From Lineus longissimus (lineage: Eukaryota > Nemertea > Pilidiophora > Heteronemertea > Lineidae): a stretch of DNA of 64,000 bases. The stretch covers positions 4,285,001 to 4,349,000 of the forward strand of contig NC_088326.1 of assembly GCF_910592395.1 (NCBI RefSeq), given 5' to 3'. This document shows positions 1-10,400 of this stretch, piece by piece. How positions within the stretch are numbered: position 1 is the stretch's first letter; the number at the start of each line of letters is the position of its first letter. The notes beneath the pieces are model-generated. The model was not told where the DNA came from. It saw only the letters and a list, made by a program, of their open reading frames with translations, and ran no database searches. The position numbers and the translations under genes are program-made.

Positions 1-410
1 ACCTGTCATCGTTTTTGTATTAATTGCAATTTGTTCTATTTCTTGCCTTATAGATCCAGTAAGGTCAACGCCTGATACAGAAACTTTTGAAATCGATAAT
101 TATTCGGTTTTGCTGAACTGATATAGAATATCGACTAAAAAATTGGCATGTGTTTACAGTATATAAAATAACACTTCAAATGTTTTAGAAAGATCGGTGA
201 AACATTTGCATACAATCGCTTATGAGTATGGGACCTCTGTTAAACTAATCAACATCTCGGATACTCTTCGGAATTAAGTTTTATTAAAATACGGATCACA
301 TGTTCTTTTTCTAATCAGTTTGGCAGAAAATTGATAACACAGTAGGCAGAGAGACTATCCATCGAGTTAACGTTTAAAAACTGCCTTAAAACGCATATCA
401 GAATTTCAGA
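1..410. other. Unassigned flank
   Basis: AT-rich sequence with no coding signal, tandem repeat or inverted repeat that I could recognise. Confidence 0.5.
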
Positions 411-665
411 ATGCCGTCAAACTACGAAAAAAGTATGGATAAACTAAAGGAAAACACTTCGATTAACACTTCTGGTGATATCCCCGAGAGGACGCAACAC
501 AACTTGACTGGCAACTCGGGGAAACAAGCGAAGACGTGTCATTTTTGTTCTTGTGGTTTTCTCAAACTTCATTCCCTCGTCACGCAGCACCGGTTGTTAA
601 CTTGCCAAATTCATAAGGGTACTGATCCGACTACCATACACCTTATTTGGACAAGCCAATCATAG
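411..665 (+). CDS. Small ORF with a zinc-finger-like Cys/His pattern (doubtful)
   Basis: An 84-codon frame starts MPSNYEKSMDKLKENTS. It contains CHFCSCGFLKLHSLVTQH followed by RLLTC, a C-x2-C-x13-H-x4-C spacing that loosely resembles a C2HC zinc finger. No promoter, splice support or homologue is recognised. It could be chance. Confidence 0.15.
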   Translation: MPSNYEKSMDKLKENTSINTSGDIPERTQHNLTGNSGKQAKTCHFCSCGFLKLHSLVTQHRLLTCQIHKGTDPTTIHLIWTSQS

Positions 666-1978
666 TAAATGTCAGTTTTGATTTTCCTAACGTGAAGGAC
701 TATAAGGCCTGATAATTTTTTTAATTAGACAATGCTTGCTTCTAACTCTTTCTCTATCGCAGGGTTTTGAAGTGTACCGTACCCCTGGCCCGCACCTGGT
801 CTGGACCGGGTGGCCTGATCCTAACTTGGCTTAGGAAAAGTTTTATTGTAAATTAGCTAGCATTACCCACTGAAATCTTAGGGACATGGTCTGCATTGAA
901 TAAGGAACCTGCACAACAAAACCTGCCAATAGGGGGCCTTGCAGGCAAGTGGACCATGGTTGTAATGATAAAGCCATTTCCCGGGTCAGTGATTATTGAA
1001 TATTTCATCCCTTAATTACTCTACATGGGGGAATAACACCAGAAATGTTGTTTTATTGGTCCTTAGTTCTATTTTGATGAGTTTTAGGGAGAAAATCAAC
1101 AAAACTTAATTTTAATGGAAAATGCACTGGAAGTGTACCTTTTAGTACTGGTGCTGCCATCTGCAGATATCTCATTGAGTGCAGTGCTGCCATCTTGTTT
1201 TTTCAGGTGTAACCAACCAAAGATTTAAAGGGGCTATGATTGAACGACAGAACTTGGGGAAAAGTTAGCAGTTGGGAATACTGCGGGCCAGTAGTACGCA
1301 GTTCACGGACCTGGAATACACCAGGTGTGCATGGTAGTGAAAGAGTTAATGGTTGCCAAGGTGATAACTTGTTTTATTTCAATGTACCCAACGTTGTCCA
1401 TAGTTCAACTGACTGCACAATTCATCTGTTAAAAAAATTCTCCACTCGTGTTTTATTTTCTGAGTGCGTGATGTCACCAGGGGTCGTCTTACTCGAGCCT
1501 CGTTCCGTGCAAAGAATAAGCACTCTGATTGGCTCATTCGAATATAGATAATACGTGTAGGCGTACATTATGACAGCTATTATTAAAATGACGAGCCTAC
1601 GAGTCAACTATACAGTACGATGTTATTAAACACCGCCGATGGAGACGAGTCAAGATGGCCATATTGGATTCTACTTTGTACGAACGATAAGTTGGCCACT
1701 AACTGACTAAATTGTTATTCAGACAAGCAAGTACAAAAGGGTTAACATGTTGGATTACTATGGACATTAGAAAGACCTATTGAATGAACACTCTGTACAA
1801 AAAACTTACAAAAAGTTTTTAAGGCCCTTTGGTCTGAGTATACTTAAGAAACGTTAAGTTTTCCGTTTGCACGCGAGTAGTCTATCGAGATATATATATA
1901 GGACATTGCTAAATTACATAAACATGATAAAGATTTATGAATATGGCCGACAATGATGTTTATATATCCGTCATCGAC
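666..1978. other. 3' flank, no recognised gene
   Basis: Open frames on both strands are short and look random. A phrase near 1515-1540 (CTGATTGGCTCATTCG) resembles transposon ends but I see no partner. Nothing else identified. Confidence 0.4.
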
Positions 1979-2311
1979 CGCAAGAAACATACCTAATCTA
2001 CACCAAGCGGCAATCCAACCATACATGACTGCAATGCCACCTGTCAGGGCCGATTCGAACTAATATTTGACTTCTAAATTTGACTACACAATGGCCATTG
2101 AACAAGATTAAAAATATGACCACCACTCTGAAGCTGGTATGTTAGACTCTTTACTTTGTATCCAAAATACCACCCAATATACTGTACAAATATGGAAAGG
2201 ATGCGGGCATACACTCTAATGATATCGACAACCCCAGCTCCAGGGATTGTGCTGATCATGGGGACGAGGATATGATCTGTGTTGACAAGTACTGTAAACC
2301 TGGATATATTC
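1979..2311 (-). CDS. Possible two exons of an unidentified membrane protein (weak)
   Basis: On the minus strand an open segment from about 2311 to 2152 follows atatatccag and reads FTVLVNTDHILVPMISTIPG then hydrophobic AGVVDIIRVYARILSIFVQY. After a roughly 95-nt GTAAAG..TTAG gap, a second segment near 2053-1988 reads FESALTGGIAVMYGWIAAWC and ends at GTATGT. Both join in phase 0. The composition suggests transmembrane helices. No family recognised; chance is a real alternative. Confidence 0.2.
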
Positions 2312-2390
2312 AAAGCCATTTCATTTTGCAGTTTTGTTAAATTGCAATGTTACCTACTTTACAGTAATTTCAACTAGATTTTCCTTAATA

Positions 2391-2552
2391 CTGTAGAACC
2401 TCTCTATTAAGGACACCCCCGAGACTGACAGATGCTGTCCTTAATTGAAAGGTGTCCTGATTACAGAGGTTAACTGCAATGGAAACGACCAGCTGGAAAC
2501 CAAATGCAGTGTCTCTAATAGAGAGGTGTCCACTAAGAGAGGTTCCACTCTA
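2391..2552. mobile_element. Palindromic-ended element, family AACCTCTCTATTAAGGACA
   Basis: About 160 bp. It begins GTAGAACCTCTCTATTAAGG, has internal GAGAGGTGTCC copies and ends GAGAGGTTCCACT. Terminal inverted repeats and many copies in this window mark it as a MITE-like family (also at 4057, 5736, 19274, 24536, 36128, 42322, 53580, 55804 and 60819). Confidence 0.8.
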
Positions 2553-2574
2553 GCTCGTCGATTCAGCAACAATC

Positions 2575-2796
2575 CTAGAACACGGGTATCTCCACATTAA
2601 GGGTATACGACTGCAGTCTTAGCATCCCTATAAGGTTTATTTGCATCAACACCAGCAATTCAAACGATGATACAGCTATCACATACAACTCTCTCTCAAT
2701 CACAATGTTGTGGGTCATCACCATGGATACGCGAGCCATGGCGTGGCAAGTGCAATCGAAGAACACAAGAACTTCATCAAATGAGAAATTACACAC
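2575..2796 (-). other. Open frame without clear splice sites
   Basis: A 73-codon frame including FDEVLVFFDCTCHAMARVSM and VIERELYVIAVSSFELLVLM is hydrophobic and could belong with the doubtful exons at 1979-2311. I see no good donor, and no family match. Listed so it can be tested. Confidence 0.12.
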
Positions 2797-3227
2797 ATTT
2801 CTTTGTCAGAATTCAAATGTACACTACCGTTGGCGATGATTTCAAGTAACTTAAAGGCTTACTCCCTTCATAGAAAAATTAAAAAATGTCCAATTGTTTA
2901 AATACATACTGAATATAAATTTCAGCAATGTCACAGTGTAGACTAATATACAAATACTATCAATGCAAATCTTTAGCAAATTTCCATCCATAATAACTGC
3001 ACTCCCATCATCATCATCATCAGTTAGGCCTCGTGGTCCTGATTTGGACCTTTGCCATTGACTATGGCAATATTTATTTCTAGTTACCTGAGCCACGAGA
3101 AAATACAATGGACACAAATGGTCCATGCCTTTAAAACAACCAGGGAAATCATGAAACACCTCACACAATTGGCAAATACTTATGATTATGCCATTTGGTA
3201 AGGGTCTCAGGGTATAAAACCAAGCCC

Positions 3228-3591
3228 TTGAATTCAAAAAGGTGGTAAACCCAATACTACCACAACCACTGGTAAACCCAATACCATTTACCACTGGTAA
3301 GCCCAATACCATTTACCACTGGTAAGCCCAATACCATCATCCACTGGTTAACCCAATACCATCAACCACTGTTAAACCCAATACCATCAACCACTGGTAA
3401 GCCCAATACCATCATCCACTGGTTAACCCAATACCATCAACCGCTGGTGAACCCAATATCATTAACCACTGGTAAGCCCGATACCATCATCCACTGGTTA
3501 ACCCAATACCATCAACTGCTGGTAAACCCAATACCATCAACCACTGGTAAACCCAATACCATCAACCACTGGTAAACCCAATACCAGTAAC
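3228..3591. repeat. 25-bp minisatellite, about 14 copies
   Basis: Unit close to ACCCAATACCATCAACCACT plus GGTAA. Period 25 measured from successive ATACC positions (3481, 3506, 3531, 3556). Copies differ by scattered substitutions. Confidence 0.95.
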
Positions 3592-3839
3592 ACAACGTTT
3601 TTATAACGTGTGAACAATTATTTTATAGTCCTTCCAATAGCCATGACCAACCAGTGGTACCCCAAAGTCAATTTATACTTGGATAGTGATGTCTGCTATT
3701 AACACCCTCAGACGTTATCTGACTTTCAATTATGGGCAAGACCCAATGAATCATCTCCATTCTTTAAAAACTTCCGGCACCCAAGTCAGAAGGTATAAAG
3801 TAAAGTTTGTATATCATAGTGTCAAACCTTATGAAGGAC

Positions 3840-4030
3840 CATCCAGATTTGGATTATGGGACACTTTGAGCTTCCAAACTCCTGTCCCTAATGCCAGGTA
3901 CCTAGAGGCACTCCTATCCTTCATCTTAACCCTTTATTTAACTACCTGGAGGCTGCCAAATGGGTCGCATCGGAAAGAGCTATCAACCGTGCTCAAACCT
4001 TCAGCCTCTCATTCACGAAGCTGACGTCTT
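3840..4030. mobile_element. Degenerate dispersed repeat, tRNA-like family (weak)
   Basis: Resembles 41290-41480 in overall wording (short sentence-like blocks around CTTTATTTAACTACCTGGAG, then CGGAAAGAG, then CTCAAACCTTCA). In the other copy the reverse strand carries a B-box-like GGTTCGAGGCC. Probably an old SINE relic. Confidence 0.3.
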
Positions 4031-4056
4031 CGAATACTAGGCCATCGGGATTGTTG

Positions 4057-4236
4057 TACAGCAAAACCTCTCTATTAGGACACCCCAGGACTGACAAGTT
4101 ATGTCCTTAATAGAGAGGTGTCCTGAATAAAGAGGTCATTTTGAATGGAAACATCCAATAAGGGACCAAAACTAGTGTCTTTGATAGAGAGGTTGTCCTT
4201 TATAGAGAGGTGTCCATTAAGGGAGGTTCCACTGTA
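4057..4236. mobile_element. AACCTCTCTATTAAGGACA-family element
   Basis: About 180 bp, same orientation as the copy at 2391. It starts CAAAACCTCTCTATTAGGA and ends GGGAGGTTCCACTGTA. Confidence 0.8.
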
Positions 4237-4395
4237 TTAAACTTCATCCTGGTAAAAGGATAAGAAGGAGGCATTGCCCGACACCAATGTATAGTTCAGA
4301 GGTCTAGAATAGTAGGGCACTCAGAAGTGTACTCAATCATTCTGCCAAGTATTTTCTGATACATTCCTATAAACAGGAACTCAGAGATGTACTTA

Positions 4396-4640
4396 AAGGG
4401 GTATGCCGCTTGTATTTAATCGTGGTCTAGGTAAATAAAAATGCAGTTATACACAATGCTGTAGTGTAGTCATCATGCATGCAAATTTGCTGAAACTTGG
4501 TATTCATAATATTTGTATGTCAGTCTTTACAACCGCAATGCTGAAATTTCTATCAAGTATGTATTAATGCATTTGAAAATTTGAAAATTCAATCAATTTT
4601 CAAAGTTTTAACGAACGGTGTAGGCCTTTGAAGGTGTAAA
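4396..4640. mobile_element. MITE, family TTAAAGGGGTACGCCGTTCGT
   Basis: Begins AAAGGGGTATGCCGCTTGTA and ends AACGAACGGTGTAGGCCTTT, an inverted terminal pair about 240 bp apart. Internal block GAAATGCAGTTATACACAAT is shared with copies at 8870-9225, 19540-19660, 26736-26972 and 49003-49227. Confidence 0.75.
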
Positions 4641-4992
4641 TCGTTTGTGATTGTTTTCAGGTGTGACACAGGCAATTAGAAATAGAATAGCCCTAGTCTA
4701 ATTGCATTCAAATGCAATGAAACCTGGCATGTATACTATTTGTTTATCAGTCTACTTGTAAATGGCACTGCTGAAACCTTTATTCAGGAGGCAGTTTCAA
4801 AGGAATTTCTCAAATTCAACTTCAAATTCTGAATGAACAACCTGGCCTTTAAGTTAGTGCCAATTAATCCAACTCCTCCTTTAAATACAGAGTGACAATA
4901 AATAATTCATATGATAATTATCATTGGTTTATCAAGGATGTGTGACCTAAACATAAGACCTGCTCATGACTAATAACACAACTTCATTTTAC

Positions 4993-5325
4993 CTGAAAGC
5001 GAACTGGAACCGCCAAGCCAGTTCGTATGACCTCGTTTTCATTTCCCGCGTATCGGGTGATCAGAACGAGGCATGAATGAAACATGGCGCCTAGCAGTGA
5101 CGTCACTACTATGGAATTTACTACGAAAATTCATGAATGAAAGATCGCATGACTCACGTGATTCTCACATGATTCTCAATAATAACAAATTGAACTGCGC
5201 ATGCTCGGGCACTGGGGGCGGAGCTACAAATCTGAACTCGAATAGGAAGTTGGAAGTTTGACTTTCTCGGGCGGTGAAAGTCGAAAAGTTGAATAAATCG
5301 CTCGGCGGTTCCAGTTCGCTTTAAG
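4993..5325. mobile_element. MITE with AAAGCGAACTGGAACCGCC ends
   Basis: The left end GAAAGCGAACTGGAACCGCC is matched by the inverted right end GGCGGTTCCAGTTCGCTTTA, about 330 bp apart. No transposase inside. Non-autonomous DNA transposon. Confidence 0.75.
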
Positions 5326-5735
5326 TGCGTTAATGGACGAACTGATGTCAAGATATGGTTCACTCCATCCACCGTATTGATAGGTAGAGTAATAAAATAG
5401 AACAGAAACTAAAAAAAAACATCAACAAGGTTTTCTAAGCTAATAACATCCCAGGATAACATCTTGGATTCATCTTCAAGACCTCAATATGACCAGGGTT
5501 TCGCGGTTAAGGAATTGGTATTGCATTGTGGGAGGTTTTGTGCCGATAAAGTCCAGGTGCCAAAACGATAAATGCTGGCCTAATGTGACAAAGCAGAATG
5601 TCACCAAGGTAATCTTCTCTGGACAAAATTAGAAAAAATATTCAACACACGATTTGAATTTTGCAGCATGCGCGCAGAGAAATTATCAAAACTCTTTATA
5701 CAAATACCTGTGTAGTAGTATGCCAATTAAAAATC

Positions 5736-5916
5736 TACAGTAGAACCTCTCTATTAAGGACACCCTCAGGACTGACAAATGCTGTCCTTGATAGGGAGGT
5801 GTCCAGATAAAAGAGGTCAAACTGTGTAGAAACGACCCATTTGGAACTAAAGCCGCTATCACTAATAGAGAGGGTGTCCTGTTAAGAGAGGTGTCTGCTA
5901 TCGAAGGATCCACTGT
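5736..5916. mobile_element. AACCTCTCTATTAAGGACA-family element
   Basis: Starts TACAGTAGAACCTCTCTATT and ends GAAGGATCCACTGTA; about 180 bp. Confidence 0.8.
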
Positions 5917-6554
5917 ACATGAATTTCGCGCAAAATTAACATGGGTGACATTTCGCATCACCATGCAAGGACAATATTAACTCCTTTGGCTATCGCAGCA
6001 AAACCATCGGTGGGTGGGAAAAAATCAGTCCCTTAAAAAACCTGTTCCATTCATGATCATTCTCACAATTGGTTTTAACAGACCGGTAAAATATAAGATA
6101 AAACGGAAAACACGAGATTCCATTTCTTGAAAAATGGCACTGCGGCAAAAAAAGTCTGAAATGGTTGGAAACAACCTTGCCAATATTTTTCGTCTCAAAT
6201 GGCTTGTTAATGCTCAGTCCTATTCTGGCAATTTCTTTGCACTTTAAAACTTCAGATGAAATACAACAGCGTTCAAATGTTGATTTTTCAGTGCAAAAAC
6301 ACCAAAAATCAGAGTGCCATTTTCTCTTGAAACAGACTATAGTCAACAAAATTTGGTTAAAAAAGAATTAATAGTCACTTCATTTCAGTATTTGTACGAG
6401 TTCTGACATATCATATTTTTGACAATCATAGTCATCTGGGTTCGTCCCACACACAGTAAGAAACCATCAAGGTGATGGACAACTCGTTTTTTTACGAAAA
6501 AAAGTCCACAACTTCTTGGCAATCCTCATGCAGTTCCACCCAATGATCCATTAT

Positions 6555-6655
6555 GCATATTTTCGAGGTTGAATCACCCACATCACTGGCATCCATATTT
6601 TCGAGGTTGAACATCCACATCACTGGCATCCATATTTTCGAGGCTGAACCACCTC
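6555..6655. repeat. About 40-bp direct repeat, 2.5 copies
   Basis: CATATTTTCGAGGTTGAA followed by CCACATCACTGGCATC is repeated in tandem. Confidence 0.8.
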
Positions 6656-6659
6656 TCTT

Positions 6660-7238
6660 TAGTTAGCTATTTCATGACACTAAGTACCTAGATTACCCAT
6701 AATTCAATACTACAAACATTCAAACGTTATGAAGAATACCCAAAAATGAAACATGATTTCCATTGCTGATTTTTAAAACACCTGAATCGGCCATTTTGGA
6801 TTTCATACGCACAGTCACGTCTTCTCGACAAGAATTATTATAAAAGAACACTATCTATAGAATTGATAAAACAGTCCGACTTTTTAGTCTAAATCACATG
6901 GATGAGAGATTAGGGAAATACAACTTCAAACTCGAGTTGAAAAGCTGATCACTTTTCAAATTCTCCTCACCGCCTTAGACAGACAGATGAAGGCAGTGTA
7001 AGGAGAATTTAGAACTAGATCAGATAGACAGGCAAATATAGTGAATTTTACAAAACGACCCATTTGCTATTTATCATTTCCATGGTAACCCTTGATCAGT
7101 CATGTCAACACAACTAACGAACTTTGAATGGACACTCCGGGCCCAGATTGAAATGAATCCAATACGCCGGGTTATTTATAAAGACGGCACTGCGACCATG
7201 AGTACATTAGTTAAATTATGTCTAATGCACCCCGAATG
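6660..7238 (-). other. RIM: Likely RIM 3' untranslated region and flank
   Basis: Lies directly downstream of the RIM stop codon on the minus strand. AT-rich, no repeats recognised. The 3' end cannot be placed. Confidence 0.4.
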
Positions 7239-7463
7239 CTATGTTACACGACCAGCATTGGCGGTGGAGCCCGTTTGATATCCAGAGCTCTCTAATGATG
7301 ATGATGAACTTCGTCGATGGTGGTGGTTGATCAACGACGATGTGGTGAACAACTTATACCAGCCGATGACGATATTGGATAGGTCAAGGTCGTCGAGCAT
7401 GATTTGAGCAACGCCCATGAACACTTTACGATCCATTCGGCCGTAGTCGCCCCACACGGTCAC
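7239..7463 (-). CDS. RIM: RIM last coding exon: end of C2B and C-terminus
   Basis: It reads VTVWGDYGRMDRKVFMGVAQ, IMLDDLDLSNIVIGWYKLFT then TSSLINHHHRRSSSSSLESS and GYQTGSTANAGRVT, then a stop. The GDYGRMD..FMGVAQI..L.LS..VIGWYKLF block closes C2B. Vertebrate RIMs end soon after a SSLESS motif; here about 14 further residues follow. The acceptor is cattttttag in phase 0. I could not place the poly(A) site: no AATAAA sits close downstream on the minus strand. Confidence 0.98.
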   Translation of the reverse strand: MTVWGDYGRMDRKVFMGVAQIMLDDLDLSNIVIGWYKLFTTSSLINHHHRRSSSSSLESSGYQTGSTANAGRVT

Positions 7464-10400
7464 CTAAAAATGTAAACAAACATAGCATTAACATTTCATA
7501 ATGTGCGGGCCTACTTCTGCTTTTGACGCTGCTTTGACCCGCCTCGTTAGCCAGGTGCCCTCCTTGTTGGCTTTGATGCCATCCATGTTGACCGGGGTGC
7601 CCTCCTCGCTCACAGTGACACAGGCGCAGCAATAATGATCGCAGGTTGCAGTGATAGAAATCGCCAGTTTGCGGGGCGCTTCACCTTACCTGGAGAACTT
7701 TCGAATGATATGCTTCCAGGAAGATGAGTTGCTGCTGATAGAGAGGGTCAAGAGTTCGGCGTGCGATCGTTGTCTTCTGTTTTTCTATGCAGTTTTTGCC
7801 TTCCATAAGGTAAACCTTGACGTAAGGTGCTAGAATGAGAAAGAGAGACCAGTCAGGCTTGGTGATCAAAGGAGTAGAATTTGAAGCATGCGTGGTCCCT
7901 GCCCTGGTGGTGTCTGTCGGCTCCGTCAAACCAGCTTTTGACGTAACGACATTATGTCAAGGCAGACGTTACGACATTCCATCAAGACAGACGTTATGAA
8001 ATTCCGCCAAGGCGCAAAGATTCTCTGTACATTTTTAGGTACGGAATTTCTATCACGGTGGATTTAACCCTTTCTGCTGGAGACATAGGCAGGACATTTT
8101 CACAGATGAATAAATGATCCATAAACTATATGATTGGCAAAAAAAATCCCTAGGTCTTCATAAATAAGTGGCCTTGTTATATCTACTTTTGACTTTAATT
8201 AACTCCCAAAATATTGATCTGCCATTTGCCAAATCACTGCAACATGTAGCTCACACTTGCTCTGATCCCCAGGCTCTTGGAGCAGACGAGGTTTTCAATA
8301 ATCTTCTGGACGCCAATATCAACGACCGCAAAATTTGATGTCGTCACAGAAGGTTTTGGCGATACAAAACGAGGAATAATGGATCCAAGTCCAAGGGTGG
8401 TGGGCACATGACATCAACTGGGGCCATTTACCGTACACAGACAAAAGTAAAAGACACAAACACAGACAGAGAAAAACGAGCAATTCTTTCTTGGTGTTTT
8501 AATCGAAATTATTTCCTTTCGTCAAATTTTCTTCGTTGATTTAAAAGGGGGTGACGACAACAATATACCACCATGACAATGTCAGTGCATGGGCTTAGAC
8601 TGTTCTATATCATGTTTACCTCCAAACGTGGTCTTATATCGGTGAAACTAGAGTAAACAAGAAATCAACACCCTCGCAGGTTGGATTGGGTAGCTTCGAA
8701 CTTTCCCGTATTACTACTTCCAGCAGTTACAACCACTATTCCACGAGGTTCCATTAAATATCATATCCAGCCACCAAAAGGGGATAAAGCGAGGTCACCA
8801 GGAAAGAATTGACAAGACCATTGAGCTGAGTTATCATCGAAATCATATCTAAGGCAGTTTTAAAGGGGTGCGCTGTTTGTAATGACTGGTGGTCCAGGAA
8901 AATAGAAATGCAGTTATACACAATTCCGTAGTGCTGTTAGTATGCATACAAATTTGCTGAAACTTGGTATTTATAGTACTTGTATTTCTTTAAAGGGGTA
9001 CGCCGTTCGTTATTTCTTGTGGTCCAGTTAAATAGAAATCCACTAATACACAATGCCGTAGTACAGTCATTGTGAATACAAATTTGTTTAAACTTGGTAT
9101 TCATAGTATTTGTATATCAGTCTACACAATGGCAATGTTGAAATTTATATTTTGTACGCAATTGGACATTTTAAAATTCAATTACAAATTCAAAATTTTT
9201 AACGAACGGCGTAGTCCTTTAATTTCAATCAAGTAATTGACTCAGCAAAATGGCCGACACAACACAAAGAGGAAGAAACCGTTACCAACCTTGGGTCGAC
9301 ACGCACCTGGCAAGACCTTACCTGGCATGACTTTTGCACCCGGCTTGGCCATCAAGCCTCGTGCCCTGATGACCTCCACCTCCAGGTGACCTTTACGATC
9401 AAATAACCCTAACTGTATTTCCCCAAGGCACGGTGATCCTAGAACCTGACGTCCGACTAACTGCGCCGGACCCAAACCCTCCACGAAATCGCCAAATTGT
9501 CCTTCCGGTCCCAAACGTAAATTAGATGGAAGCCAAGGCCTGTTAAATGAAAAGATCAGTAGTTTGATACCCGCACCCAAAATGAACTGTGAGATTTGGA
9601 CAGAAAACCAAGAAATAGCAAACAGATTGCAGAAGTGATAGAAATGATTCTCCATTTGATGAGGTTCAGTAAAAATTTAAAGCACTCAAAATCTTCTTCA
9701 ATTCCATTCCAGTATATCCACGAAAATTTAAGCGCTAAAAATTATTCTTTATTCAGTGTTTACAGCGTAAACATGAGCGCTAAAAATTCTTCTTCAGTCC
9801 CGTGTTTACAGTGACAACTTATACGCTTGAAATTAATCTTCATTTCAGCAATGACAGCGAAAACTAGAAATTATTCTTCATTTTTCATTTACAGTAAAAT
9901 TTTTCTTTTTTCATGTTTTGAAATAGTTTCCCTGTAAACCAGACATAACGTAACCTAAATGTTGCATTCATTTTGATATCCCTCACCCTGTATAAAGATT
10001 GCAAACATGCCTTCATGCTCATAAGAAGTTTAAAGCGGATTTCATAGGAGAAATACATAGGCCTTCCGGTGCCTCAGACGGTATCAAAACATTTGATGCA
10101 TCATCAAGTGATATACAAGTTTCTGAATGGAACCCTAATGCGAACACTATTGTCCACATGTTCATCAGGCTGAATCATACTGATCTGCACTGGACTTCTA
10201 CACAGGAAATGAGAAAGTACATTTTCACCGCCCTAGAAAATGCAAGGAGTACGCTATTGCACTGGTCATGCGAAATCTCCTTTGATACGTGCTAACACCA
10301 TGTCGCACAGCATATAGCCGCTAAAAGATGAAGAGACCCGTCAACCAATTCAGAGCATCCCATCATTATCCAAACACCTTTTTTACCAAACATAGTTTTT

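Noticed and set aside
2851-3312. 153-codon minus-strand frame
   Set aside because: Runs into the 25-bp minisatellite and has no protein-like motifs or splice support.
5990-6349. 119-codon minus-strand frame
   Set aside because: Lies in AT-rich flank with overlapping frames on the other strand; no motif or splice signal.
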